Assembly (NCBI GenBank): GCA_051001455.1
Contig: JBPCNH010000020.1
Coordinates: 1 to 39,356, forward strand
Direction: 5' to 3'
DNA length: 39,356 bases
DNA from: JBPCNH01 sp051001455
Lineage (GTDB): Bacteria > Actinomycetota > CADDZG01 > WHSQ01
In this document: positions 15,706 to 24,210 of the stretch, in pieces
Position numbering within the stretch: the stretch's first letter is position 1
How the letters are laid out: every line of letters begins with the position of its first letter
The notes under the pieces: model-generated
What the model was told of the DNA's origin: nothing
The model's database searches: none
What the model saw: the letters and a program-made list of their open reading frames with translations, nothing else
Made by a program: the position numbers and the translations under genes

Positions 15706-16350
15706 GTGGGCCCACAGGGTATCCGGCGCCCAGCGCACATACGGGTTGGCGAAGTTGTACGCACAGGATCGTTCGGTCTTCGGCAGGCCTGTGGCGAGGC
15801 GGTTTTCTTCATCGATCTGCGGGGCTTCACGAAGTTCGCGACAGAATGTGATCCGGAGGAAGTGATCCACGTCCTCGACTCTTTCTATCGCGTGCTGGGA
15901 AAGTCGTTCGAGAAGTTCGACGCAACCGTCGGCGCCTTCCAAGCCGATGGCGTGATGGCTTACTTCGGCGATCCCATCCCCATCGAGAACCCCGCTGGCC
16001 GGGCTCTCGACATGGCTAGCGATCTGCGCGGACCGTTGGCGCAGCTCCTCGAGACATGGCAGTCGCGAGGGTTCGATCTGAATTACGGGATCGGGATCGC
16101 CCTCGGCTACGCGACGTTGGGCATGGTCGGGTTCGAGGGCAGGCAGGATTACTCCGCGATCGGGACGGTGGTCAACCTCGCGTCCCGCTTGTGCGACGAG
16201 GCGGTGGAGGGCGAGGTACTCATGGACCGGAGAGCGCGACTAGCGATCACGTCGGAGCACGAGGTGGAGCCCATCGATCCGAAGACGATCAAGGGGTTCC
16301 GTGACCCCGTACCGGTCTTCCGACTCTCAAGCGCAACGGCCGACGCCTAA
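15706..16350 (+). CDS. Class III adenylate/guanylate cyclase catalytic domain protein
   Basis: A 214-residue protein consisting almost only of a class III cyclase domain. The first metal-binding Asp is in VFFIDLRGFTKFA, the second in QADGVMAYFGDP, and the dimer and ribose motif is YSAIGTVVNLASRLCDEA, which also carries the Asn and Arg of the transition-state site. It should make cAMP or cGMP as a homodimer. The frame begins at GTG 15706 with about 30 residues that do not resemble relatives, and no sensor domain precedes it, so the N terminus may be truncated or replaced. No promoter or ribosome site is obvious. Confidence 0.8.
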   Translation: MGPQGIRRPAHIRVGEVVRTGSFGLRQACGEAVFFIDLRGFTKFATECDPEEVIHVLDSFYRVLGKSFEKFDATVGAFQADGVMAYFGDPIPIENPAGRALDMASDLRGPLAQLLETWQSRGFDLNYGIGIALGYATLGMVGFEGRQDYSAIGTVVNLASRLCDEAVEGEVLMDRRARLAITSEHEVEPIDPKTIKGFRDPVPVFRLSSATADA

Positions 16351-16560
16351 GCAGGTCCTCGCCTGACAGGCTGGGCTTGGTGGGCTGGACAGGGATCGAA
16401 TCCTCGGCCCATGGATCGAGATCGATCGAGGCGGCGCATGTCCAGATCGGATCAGTCGCTCCCGCTGTTCTTATCGCCTCGAGATTTGGAAAATGGCGGG
16501 AGCCTTGGCTAGGTTTCGGGCCTCTAATGACAAAGGCAACTACAACGATAGGAGGCGACG

Positions 16561-17177
16561 ATGAGGCGGACCCTGCCCGCCGTTTTGGCTTTCACGATCT
16601 TGCTCTTTGCTCTTCCCGCAGCGGCCGACCCAGGGCACGAGCGTCCGAGGATCACAACGTTCAAGTTCAACCAACCTCCGCTGAAGGCGGGTATCAACGA
16701 GACCCTCACGGTCATCGCGCATGATCCCAACTCTTGGATCTCCGAGGTCCAAGTCCAGTATGAGGACGAGAATGGCGAGCGTCGGCTACGACCGAGATCG
16801 TTCATCGGATCTCGACGTTCGAGTCGTGGACCAACGATCAATTGGCGGGTCCGGCATTCATCGAGCTGTGGTTCGACGTCGACGGTGACCGCGAGACATT
16901 CGAACGCGTCTTGACCATCGACATGGACGAGGAAGACTCGAGCCTCATTGCGTCCATGCTTGACGTGACTTCCGGGCAAGGCCGTGGTTATGCCCGCGTT
17001 CGCCGGCCCGATAACAAGACGATCGAAGTCAGCTTTCCGCCGCTGATGCTAAAGAAAGGCATCAGTACCTACCGGTGGTACGTGAATGCAGACAGTGGTG
17101 AGAGCGGTTTGTGTGCTCTCGAGCAGCCGTGCATCGATCGTGCTCAGGAAGAGGGATCAATTAAGCACAGGCTGTGA
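16561..17177 (+). pseudogene. Secreted protein of unknown function, frameshifted
   Basis: The first frame encodes a signal peptide (MRRTLPAVLAFTILLFALPA, cleavage near AAA-DPG) and a beta-rich start FKFNQPPLKAGINETLTVIA ending in DENGERRL. Near 16790 coding resemblance moves to another frame: TEIVHRISTFESWTNDQLAG, FIELWFDVDGDRETFERVLT, to a stop at 17177. One missing base at about 16790-16796 would join both parts into a roughly 205-residue exported protein with Ig-like character. It is either a recent frameshift or a sequencing error; GATAGGAGGCGACG is a good ribosome site at the start. I do not recognise the family. Confidence 0.65.
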
Positions 17178-17323
17178 TCCTTCAACCGCCCGCGCTCAAC
17201 TGGTCACATGAGACTTTCTCATCCCGCGAACAGGTGATGGCTGCCTTGGTGACGATGTCCGGGTATAAGGCGGTCCGATCTTGATCCTCTCGTTCGGACT
17301 ATCCTCTTTGGTGGTCGACCTTG

Positions 17324-17737
17324 CTATGTCGCTAGCGGCCGGTCGGTGCTCTCTTTCGCAGCGTTGCCAGAAACGGCTAGCAGCGCGAGACCTCCAAGCA
17401 CGAGGTGCAGGATGTTGTCGGCGAGGTCGTAGTCATGAGTTAGCAGTCCGAACAGCTCAGGAACGAAGAACCCGAGGATCCCAACCACCAGGTAAACCAC
17501 CCCAAGTCCCGTGACGACAGTCTTCACCGCGCTGTTGGTGCCCGCGAATCCCACATAGGTGAGGAGTCCGCCCGTGCCGAGATGGATAATGTCTTCAACA
17601 ATGTCGATGTTGAAAAGTCCCAAGAGGCCATCTTTGGGATCCCCCAGGATCACTCCCACAACACCCACCAATAGCACGGTGATACCCACCACCTTGGCGT
17701 ACAAGCGCGCGGGGCTGTCCATCTTCACGTCTGCCAT
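17324..17737 (-). CDS. DUF4383 family membrane protein
   Basis: A 137-residue membrane protein with four hydrophobic helices (around residues 12-32, 52-70, 75-95 and 110-128). The signature DIIHLGTGGLLTYVGFAG and its later echo DNILHLVLGGLALLAVSG are typical of DUF4383 proteins, common in actinobacteria and of unknown function. The conserved HLxxGxL repeats within the helices suggest an internal duplication. It starts at ATG 17737, with GAAGGGAGAGAG upstream. It is monocistronic. Confidence 0.88.
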   Translation of the reverse strand: MADVKMDSPARLYAKVVGITVLLVGVVGVILGDPKDGLLGLFNIDIVEDIIHLGTGGLLTYVGFAGTNSAVKTVVTGLGVVYLVVGILGFFVPELFGLLTHDYDLADNILHLVLGGLALLAVSGNAAKESTDRPLAT

Positions 17738-18022
17738 GCCTCTCTCCCTTCGTCGGTAAACGCAACCTTACCCGGAAAGGCCGGACGTTCTGGTTGTATT
17801 CGGACTTTCTAGCTCTTACCTGACTTTCCTCCACCCTCGTGCACTGCCTTAAGCGAGGATTTTGCGTCGCGCGCGTGTCGAAATCGTGTCGCGTGCCTTA
17901 GAGGTTTCCAGACCCATGAGCGGTCAAGTTCGCGACTGGCTTGCGGCGAGCACCACAGGTGGCAACGTCGTAATAGGTCTGAGGTTCCCTCTGGGGAGGT
18001 GCGTAGAAGCGGTCTTCCTTAG
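17738..18022. other. Intergenic region, no gene recognised
   Basis: The 285-bp stretch contains the promoter side of the DUF4383 gene. Short open frames on both strands have no recognisable product. Confidence 0.4.
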
Positions 18023-18295
18023 CTACGGTCTACGGATTCGTACTCGAGCGTCTTCGAGCACCGTGAGGCAGCCGGCAAGGTTGTCGAGGTCGAACTCTCG
18101 CAGCAGACTTCCCAGGACAGCTGTCACGTGCGGCGCACTTTGATTCGAAACCCGCATGACGATGATGCCTGGGTGGGTTCCCGGAGGGAAGGAACGGAGG
18201 TCGCCGAAGTCCTTGTCCAGAGTGACGAGCATCCGATCTTCTTCGGCTGCCGCCCGAGCGATGACTGCGTCGCGTTCACAACCCTGCGAGACACG
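18023..18295 (-). pseudogene. DUF5615 PIN-like toxin, N terminus missing
   Basis: Reading from just after the stop of the DUF2933 gene, the frame gives CERDAVIARAAAEEDRMLVT, then LDKDFGDLRSFPPGTHPGII and a tail to DARVRIRRP. DAVIARAAAEEDRxLVTLDKDFGD is the hallmark of DUF5615 (Mut7-C/PIN-like) toxins, but the first 35 or so residues, normally MKxLLDENL, are absent. The frame has no upstream start and butts directly against the preceding stop codon. A degraded relative lies at 29590-29848. The antitoxin (usually DUF433) is missing here. Confidence 0.65.
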
Positions 18296-18496
18296 TCAGT
18301 CGATCTTCTTGATAGGTAGCTCGCGCTCGGGTGGAGCGATGGTGTGGTGACCACTATTCCCACGCATCATGAACACCATCATCAACGGACAGGCGAGGAC
18401 GAGCAGCCCGAACAGCAGTGATGATCCCGAGGCCCCAGACATCAGGGCCACGATGCCCGCTCCGATGGCTATGCCGATCACTAATTCCTTCTTCAT
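18296..18496 (-). CDS. Small DUF2933-like membrane protein
   Basis: A 66-residue protein with two hydrophobic stretches (ELVIGIAIGAGIVALMSGAS and LLFGLLVLACPLMMVFMMRG). The LxxACPLMMxFMMRG core followed by a His-containing tail (GHHTIAPPE) is typical of DUF2933 proteins that travel with copper-efflux genes. I chose ATG 18496, which has GGAAAGGGAAGAC upstream, over an in-frame start at 18538. It follows the metal ATPase gene on the same strand after 100 bp and may be cotranscribed. The Cys-Pro-Leu-Met-Met segment could bind copper; that is inference. Confidence 0.7.
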   Translation of the reverse strand: MKKELVIGIAIGAGIVALMSGASGSSLLFGLLVLACPLMMVFMMRGNSGHHTIAPPERELPIKKID

Positions 18497-18596
18497 GTAG
18501 TCTTCCCTTTCCAACCTTTGTGCAGTTGTCCCGCCCACCAGTGGCGAGGCATAGGGCCGGATGGCCCGTCCTCAGCGGGCCGACGAGAAACCACCC

Positions 18597-20951
18597 TCAG
18601 GCACCGGTGCGGATCGAGGGGAGGTGCAGGCGCTTGAGCATCAACGCGTTTACTGCAACGAGAAAGCTCGATCCGGACATCGATAGTGCTGCGATCTCGG
18701 GTCTCAGCACGAGCCCGAAGCTAGGTTCGAAAACCCCGGCCGCGATCGGAAGCGCGATGGCGTTGTAGCCGACGGCCCAGGCGAGGTTCTGGCGCATCTT
18801 CCGAAGCGTGCCGCGCCCGATCGTGAGTGCCGTCGCGACGTCGAGTGGATCGGACCGCATCAGCACCACGTCTGCCGTCTCGATCGCCACATCGGTGCCT
18901 GCGCCGATCGCGATCCCAAGGTCCGCCTGCGCCAGTGCGGGGGCATCATTGACGCCGTCTCCCACCATCGCCACCCGTTTGCCGGCCGCTTGAAGCTCGG
19001 CGACCTTCGACGCTTTGTCCTGGGGCAGGACCTCCGCGATGACCTGATCGATGCCTAGGTCGGACCCGATGCGCTCTGCCGTCGCCGTGTTATCGCCCGT
19101 AAGCATGACGACGTCTACGCCCGATGCGTGAAGTTCCTGGATGGCAAGTACGGACGTTTCACGGACTGCATCCGCGATGGCGACCAACCCGACCGCCTTC
19201 CCATCTATGGCGATGGCGACCGCGGTGTGCCCCGTGGCAGATAGGCGGTCGCGTTCTGCTTGAAGTGGTCCTAGCTTCATGCCCTCGCGCTCGATGAGGC
19301 GGCGGTTTCCGACCACGACGCGACGCCCTTCGACGGTTCCGATGGCCCCATGGCCAGCGACGCTGTCGAACTGCTCGGCCTTGGCGGGAGTATCGCCATG
19401 TGCCTCGGCCGCGCGCACGATGGCTTCAGCGAGAGGGTGCTCCGACTCGCGCTCGATCGCTGCGACCAAACGAAGCATCTCGGCTTCATCGGTACCTTCG
19501 GTGACGACCTCTGTGACCTCGGGCTCTCCGCGCGTCAGGGTCCCGGTCTTGTCCATCACAACAACGTCGATGCGGGCGGAGCTCTCGAGAGCCATCGCCG
19601 TCTTGAAAAGGATGCCTCGTTTGGCTCCGAGTCCCGTTCCCACCATGATCGCAGTCGGTGTGGCGAGTCCAAGGGCGTCGGGGCAGGTGATGACCACGAC
19701 CGTGATCGCGAACAGCAGCGCTTCGGTGCCCTCGCGTCCTGCCGCCAACCAGCCCAGGAACGTAACCGTTCCTCCGATCAGGGCGACGAAGACCAACCAG
19801 AAAGCCGCGCGGTCCGCCAGACGTTGTCCGGGAGCTTTCGAGTTCTGAGCCTCTTGGACGAGCTTGACGATCTGAGCGAGGGCCGTCTCTGCTCCGACCT
19901 TTGTGGCTCGGACGCGAAGTGTTCCGCTCTTGTTGATAGTGGCTCCGATGACCTCTGCATCAGGTCGCTTCGAAACGGGCAGGCTCTCGCCTGTGACCAT
20001 CGACTCGTCGACTTCACTCGCGCCCTCTTCTACGACGCCGTCAGTGGCGATCTTGGTTCCCGGCCGCACGAGCAGGAGGTCACCAACGACGACCTCGGCG
20101 GTGGAGATCTCGATGGGCTCGCCGTCTCGGATCACCGTCGCTTTGGGCGGAGCGAGATCGAGCAGAGCCCTAACCGCGTCGTTGGCCCCGCCTCGCGCGC
20201 GCATCTCGAACCAGTGGCCGAGCAACACGAAGGCAGCGAGGACGGTTGCAGCTTCATAGAAGACTTCGCCGCCCCCGGTCAGGGTGACTCCAAGTGAGTA
20301 GAGCCAGCCCGCCCCGATCGCGACAGCGACGAGCACCATCATGTCGAGGGTGCGTGCCTTGAGGGCGCGGTAGGCGCCATCGAAGAAGATCCACGACGAG
20401 TAGCCGATAACCGGCAAGCTGAGCAGCAGCATCCATATGTCATCGCGCAGACCAAACGGAGCAACGGTCTCGAAACCGATGACGTCTCGCCCGATGGGGG
20501 ACCACAGAAGTATCGGTATCGAGAAGAACAGCGCAACCAAGAATCGGCTGCGCATGTCTTTCACCATGTCTTCCGTGGACATAGACCCGTGATGAGACCC
20601 ATGGCCCATGGCGTCCTGGGGCGTCTTGTGGTTGTCGTGGCTGGCGGCGTCCCCCGGCCGGCCGTCGGCGTCGTGGCCACCAGATGGTGGGTTGCCATGA
20701 CCGGTCATCGGATCGCAGATGTGCTGGGGGACCGAGGCACCGCTGCAGTGAAGACCACATTCCTCGACCCAGTTTCGGAGCTCGACGAGAGACGTCTCCT
20801 TGGGGTTGAAGGTCACTTTGGTGGTCTGGGAGACGGGGTTCGCGTCCACGGCCACCACTCCGGGCTTTCTCATCAGGACGACTTCGACCCTGTGGCTCTC
20901 GGTCGCCCAATTGAGGCCCTGAGTGTCGAGTACGACCGTTTCTGTGCCCAT
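18597..20951 (-). CDS. P1B-type heavy-metal-translocating ATPase with CPD motif
   Basis: A 784-residue metal-exporting P-type ATPase. Its order is an HMA-like fold (1-75), a His-rich linker (about 80-130), membrane helices, actuator domain (TGES), ion-site helix with CPD (C423-P424-D425), phosphorylated D467 in DKTGT, HP motif SEHPL, GDGxNDAP and final helices. Two oddities stand out: the HMA-like domain has lost its CxxC (GLNWATESHR in place of the usual GxxCxxC), and the ion-site motif is CPD, not CPC or CPH. Cargo is therefore uncertain, although the CsoR-like operator upstream and the DUF2933 neighbour point to copper. Confidence 0.92.
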   Translation of the reverse strand: MGTETVVLDTQGLNWATESHRVEVVLMRKPGVVAVDANPVSQTTKVTFNPKETSLVELRNWVEECGLHCSGASVPQHICDPMTGHGNPPSGGHDADGRPGDAASHDNHKTPQDAMGHGSHHGSMSTEDMVKDMRSRFLVALFFSIPILLWSPIGRDVIGFETVAPFGLRDDIWMLLLSLPVIGYSSWIFFDGAYRALKARTLDMMVLVAVAIGAGWLYSLGVTLTGGGEVFYEAATVLAAFVLLGHWFEMRARGGANDAVRALLDLAPPKATVIRDGEPIEISTAEVVVGDLLLVRPGTKIATDGVVEEGASEVDESMVTGESLPVSKRPDAEVIGATINKSGTLRVRATKVGAETALAQIVKLVQEAQNSKAPGQRLADRAAFWLVFVALIGGTVTFLGWLAAGREGTEALLFAITVVVITCPDALGLATPTAIMVGTGLGAKRGILFKTAMALESSARIDVVVMDKTGTLTRGEPEVTEVVTEGTDEAEMLRLVAAIERESEHPLAEAIVRAAEAHGDTPAKAEQFDSVAGHGAIGTVEGRRVVVGNRRLIEREGMKLGPLQAERDRLSATGHTAVAIAIDGKAVGLVAIADAVRETSVLAIQELHASGVDVVMLTGDNTATAERIGSDLGIDQVIAEVLPQDKASKVAELQAAGKRVAMVGDGVNDAPALAQADLGIAIGAGTDVAIETADVVLMRSDPLDVATALTIGRGTLRKMRQNLAWAVGYNAIALPIAAGVFEPSFGLVLRPEIAALSMSGSSFLVAVNALMLKRLHLPSIRTGA

Positions 20952-20991
20952 CTGGAACCTCCTAGTCGAAACCCAGTGCTCCTAATCTACC

Positions 20992-21008
20992 ATACCCCCC
21001 CAGGGTAT
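20992..21008. promoter_or_regulatory. CsoR-like copper operator
   Basis: ATACCC-CCCCA-GGGTAT is a 6-bp inverted repeat about 40 bp upstream of the ATPase start and between it and the divergent gene at 21175. C-run palindromes of this form are typical CsoR binding sites in front of copper ATPase genes. No csoR gene is in the window. Confidence 0.65.
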
Positions 21009-21174
21009 AAGGAGGTCGAGTGGAAGGATGATAGGAGGCTCGCGAAGACGGGAGGCGGTCCGGTCCGGCGAGCAGAGCCTCGAGTCACCCGAGATTAGGT
21101 CCGAACAGCTCTATCGATGCCGGGAGCCACCGAGCACGCTTGTCGGAGTCGTTTTTCGCTTGAGGGAGGAAACC

Positions 21175-21582
21175 ATGGGAAGAGGAAGGCCGCTCGAAAG
21201 CCTGTCACGGGAAGATTGCATGAAATACATGGATCGGCACCCCTCCCGTGTGGGACGCATCGCGCTTGCCGGTCCCCGTCCGGTGATATTTCCGGTCAAC
21301 TACGCGATCGAAGGGGAGAGCATCGTGTTCAGAACCGACCCTGGCACGAAGTTCCACGCAGCCGTGCACAAGGCGTTCGTCGCCTTTGAGGTCGACTGGG
21401 TTGAGCCGACGTGGGAGATAGGTTGGAGCGTTGTGGTACGGGGGCAAGTGACGTTGGTCACCGATCCGGCTGAACTGGACAAGCTGAATCGGTTGCCACT
21501 GGTTCCTTGGGCCGCCGGTGACAAAGGCCACTTCGTCCGCATCGACGCCCAACTCATCTCCGGCCGCCGGCTGAAGGAATGA
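21175..21582 (+). CDS. Pyridoxamine 5'-phosphate oxidase-family (split-barrel) protein
   Basis: A 135-residue split beta-barrel flavin- or F420-binding-type protein. It begins SREDCMKYMDRHPSRVGRIA and continues RPVIFPVNYAIEGESIVFRT, then DPGTKFHAAVHKAFVAFEVD, the usual first half of small PNPOx-like proteins of actinobacteria. They bind FMN, F420 or heme and are often hypoxia-regulated. The ATG at 21175 has GGGAGGA upstream and is preferred to longer in-frame starts. It diverges from the metal ATPase with the CsoR-like site between. The reaction is unknown. Confidence 0.85.
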   Translation: MGRGRPLESLSREDCMKYMDRHPSRVGRIALAGPRPVIFPVNYAIEGESIVFRTDPGTKFHAAVHKAFVAFEVDWVEPTWEIGWSVVVRGQVTLVTDPAELDKLNRLPLVPWAAGDKGHFVRIDAQLISGRRLKE

Positions 21583-21626
21583 TCACCACAGAGGCTCGCG
21601 CTCGACGGTGGCGATAGACGGTGTGA

Positions 21627-22148
21627 TCAGGTAGCTCGGGTTAGAGCGCGCCTAAGCGCTGCGACTATGGCGCCGGGTCCTCGCAGCGCTCCGATCGTGA
21701 CGGTGGGTCCGGCCTGTTGAGCTGCGTCCAAACTTCCCTGTAGCACAACTACAGCCGGCGAAGCTGAGTCGGCCGCGCAACGGAGACGGGGAAGGATCCC
21801 CATCACATTCCGTGATTGCTCGGGCCCAACGAAGACCACGGCTGCCTCCACCGATTCTCGCAGCGGACAGTTCTGTCCGCTCATGATGGGGCACGTGCCG
21901 CAAGCTGGGCCCTCGCAGGTCTTGACGAGCCATCCTTCCGACTCGAGCGCGTCCCTGACGGCTGATTCGCCATCTCCATGCTTGACGATCAGAGCCGCGG
22001 GCGGAGCAAGGATCGACGTCTGTGCACGAGGAGGGTGATTCCCGGAAGGGCGATTCATCAGAGCCTTCAGCTCTGGGCGTTCAAGGTCCAGCGTTCGTCT
22101 GAGCTCCACTGCAGGTGTCGGGTCCCACAGGCTTCCCATTCGAGTCAT
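21627..22148 (-). CDS. Conserved hypothetical with a four-Cys motif
   Basis: A 173-residue protein. The first third is polar and low in structure. From about residue 50 there is an alpha-beta pattern like a receiver or nucleotide-binding fold (AALIVKHGDGESAVRDALES, AAVVFVGPEQSRNVMGILPR, PAVVVLQGSLDAA). In it sits CEGPACGTCPIMSGQNCPL, a CxxxxCxxCxxxxxxC cluster able to hold zinc or an iron-sulfur cluster. I do not recognise the family. The ATG at 22148 follows AGGAGG at 8 bp. It is divergent from the CBS operon, sharing the region with the GGGCCG-TC-CGGCCC site, so it may belong to the DevR-like regulon. Confidence 0.65.
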   Translation of the reverse strand: MTRMGSLWDPTPAVELRRTLDLERPELKALMNRPSGNHPPRAQTSILAPPAALIVKHGDGESAVRDALESEGWLVKTCEGPACGTCPIMSGQNCPLRESVEAAVVFVGPEQSRNVMGILPRLRCAADSASPAVVVLQGSLDAAQQAGPTVTIGALRGPGAIVAALRRALTRAT

Positions 22149-22223
22149 GCTCGTCACCTCCTATTCGATCCATTGGACCGGGGAAACCTCACAGGACCTA
22201 GAGGCGATCGGACCGAGCCTCGG

Positions 22224-22237
22224 GGGCCGTCCGGCCC
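22224..22237. promoter_or_regulatory. Candidate DevR-like binding site (copy 1)
   Basis: GGGCCG-TC-CGGCCC is a perfect 6-bp inverted repeat with a 2-bp spacer. The identical 14 bp recur at 26865-26878. Here it lies 126 bp before the first CBS gene and 76 bp before the divergent gene ending at 21627. GC-rich palindromes of this type resemble targets of DevR/DosR-family regulators, and such a regulator is encoded 4 kb away. Confidence 0.5.
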
Positions 22238-22362
22238 TTTTGCGGGCATGGCCCAGGCCGGCTAACCAAACGGCCCAGGTTTTTGGGTCCACACGGCCCT
22301 AGTGGCCTCTCCTTCGCAGAGCCAGGCTTTACTCGGAGACGCAGACGGACAAGGAGCCACTC

Positions 22363-23295
22363 ATGAGCGCGACCGTGCAGACACACCCGCTGATCTCGAT
22401 CCACTCCGAAGCAACCGTCCAAGAGGCGGCGCGACTCATGGCCGACTGCAGCATGGGAGCCGTGGGGGTCGTGGGGGCCAACAAGGAGTTCGCGGGGATC
22501 GTCACCGAACGCGATCTGTCGTGGTTCGTTGCCCAAGCCAAGGACGCGGCTGCGATCAAAGTCGCAGAGATCGTCAACGACTTCCCCGTCGTTGTCGAAG
22601 GACCGATCGAGGATGCCGACGCGCTCGAGCGAATGAGGACGGCGCGTATCCGTCACTTGATCGTCCGTGAAGGCGACGAGTTCCGGATCGTTTCGCTCCG
22701 CGACTACAACCTCGCCCGACCCTCCGGTATCAAGGAACCCACAGCTCGCGACATGATGACCGCGCCGGGGGTTGCTTGCCGCGACGAGGCCTTCTTCGAG
22801 GAAGTCGCCGAAGTCCTCGCCGACCGCGATATCTCCGGCATGCCGGTCGTGGATGCGTTTGGCAAGGTAGTGGGCGTCATCTCGGAGCGTGATCTTGCTC
22901 ACGCCCTTGGTGGTCCCATGGTTCGTCTCGCGGTTCGGCGTCATAACCATGGATCATTCATGCGCGACATACATGACATGCCACGCGGGGCCAGGCGAGC
23001 CAAAGACGTCATGACGAGCCCGCCGCTGACCGTAACCCCGGACGCCCGCCTCGAGGAGATCGCGCGGCTGATGAGGATCCACCAGATCAATCGCGTCCCG
23101 GTCGTGGACTCGGAGCGGCTAATGGGAGTTGTTACCAGAGGCGATGTGCTGGGCGCGATCGGCCACCTCAATCATGCCGAGATCGATCTCACGCAGCCCC
23201 TTGTGCTCGTCGGCAGCGCGGGGATGCATCCGAGTGCTCACCTCAACCCCGAGGACCGATTGACAAGAGAAGACGACCGACGGAACAGGAGATGA
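22363..23295 (+). CDS. Four-CBS-domain protein
   Basis: A 310-residue cytoplasmic protein built from four CBS motifs in two Bateman pairs: SIHSEATVQEAARLMAD near 12, EGPIEDADALERMRTARIRH near 78, GVACRDEAFFEEVAEVLADR near 136 and PLTVTPDARLEEIARLMRIH near 222, each followed by a G(I/V)(V/I)(T/S)ERDL or equivalent strand. CBS pairs bind adenosine nucleotides and act as energy or redox gauges. The charged C-terminal tail is unassigned. The gene overlaps the next CBS gene by 4 bases (ATGA), so both are one operon, preceded by the candidate DevR-like site. Confidence 0.9.
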   Translation: MSATVQTHPLISIHSEATVQEAARLMADCSMGAVGVVGANKEFAGIVTERDLSWFVAQAKDAAAIKVAEIVNDFPVVVEGPIEDADALERMRTARIRHLIVREGDEFRIVSLRDYNLARPSGIKEPTARDMMTAPGVACRDEAFFEEVAEVLADRDISGMPVVDAFGKVVGVISERDLAHALGGPMVRLAVRRHNHGSFMRDIHDMPRGARRAKDVMTSPPLTVTPDARLEEIARLMRIHQINRVPVVDSERLMGVVTRGDVLGAIGHLNHAEIDLTQPLVLVGSAGMHPSAHLNPEDRLTREDDRRNRR

Positions 23296-24050
23296 GGATG
23301 AACGACATCAAAGTTGCAGACGTGATGACCAATCTCGTAGTCACATTCAGGCCGCAGGACACGATCCAGGAAGCGGCTCGTCGGTTGCTCGCGAACCGCA
23401 TCAGCGGAGCGCCGGTGGTCGAGCATGGCCGTCTAGTAGGAGTCGTGTCTGAGACCGATCTCGTTAGCGCCTATGCGCCTCCGGCTCCTCAGGGATCGGC
23501 CTACATTGCGACCGATCCGCTGATGTTCCTGTTGCGCGGTGCGGTGCCGCGACCCATGCATCACAGGACGGTCGGAGATGTGATGACTGAGGGTGTCATC
23601 TCTGTCTCGCCGGATGCGAGCGTGTGGCAAGCAGCCGCGCTTATCGATCGCCATGGGATCAGGCGCCTTCCAGTGGTGGACGCCGAGGGCTACGTCGTCG
23701 GCGTCCTGGCGCGCGCGGACTTGGTGCGCGCTATGGCTCGCACCGACGAGGATCTCGTGGTTGACGTGCGAAGGTCGATCGACTTGTTGGGGGAAGAGAA
23801 CTTCCTTTCGCTGGAGGTTGACGCTTCCGAGGGGGCCGTCACGATCAGCGGCACGGCTGATCGTAAGACCACACGGGACATCGCACTGCGCCTTGCATCC
23901 CAGGTGCCGGGGGTCCTCCAGGTGATCGACGGGCTCGAGTGGCAGTGGGACGACAGCGGCATCAAGTCGGTGCGGAACCCGCGCAACTCCCAGGAGGTCG
24001 GTCGCGATCCCTGGGCGGTTGGGCCCCTGGTGAAAGAGGCATCCTCGTGA
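23292..24050 (+). CDS. CBS pair plus BON domain protein
   Basis: A 252-residue protein with a CBS pair (residues 6-150: VADVMTNLVVTFRPQDTIQE, GRLVGVVSETDLV, VGDVMTEGVISVSPDASVWQ, GYVVGVLARADLV) followed by a BON domain (about 160-220: FLSLEVDASEGAVTISGTAD, then LASQVPGVLQVIDGLEW). BON domains bind phospholipid or act as partner modules. CBS-BON proteins are common in actinobacterial stress and hypoxia clusters. It is the second gene of an operon with the four-CBS protein (ATGA overlap). Confidence 0.9.
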   Translation: MRMNDIKVADVMTNLVVTFRPQDTIQEAARRLLANRISGAPVVEHGRLVGVVSETDLVSAYAPPAPQGSAYIATDPLMFLLRGAVPRPMHHRTVGDVMTEGVISVSPDASVWQAAALIDRHGIRRLPVVDAEGYVVGVLARADLVRAMARTDEDLVVDVRRSIDLLGEENFLSLEVDASEGAVTISGTADRKTTRDIALRLASQVPGVLQVIDGLEWQWDDSGIKSVRNPRNSQEVGRDPWAVGPLVKEASS

Positions 24051-24210
24051 CGGCCGCGGTTGCCACAACAGCGCGGCCCGCGGGGCTTTCCAGTCCGATC
24101 GGTGGGATCGCGATCACCCACGATCGTAATCAAGCGCTATGCGTACTGACGCCTCTGATGCGCGCCCAGAGTGGACCAGCCGAACCAACGCAGGGAGCTT
24201 TAGTCCGGCC

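Noticed and set aside
15442..15942. Long minus-strand open frame across the cyclase start
   Set aside because: Half of it is the antisense of the cyclase gene; no ribosome site and no family resemblance.
16374..16413. tRNA-like 3' end on the minus strand (TTCGATC near CCAGCCCACCA)
   Set aside because: The T stem has mismatches and there is no anticodon arm or 5' half upstream; at most an old fragment, more likely chance.
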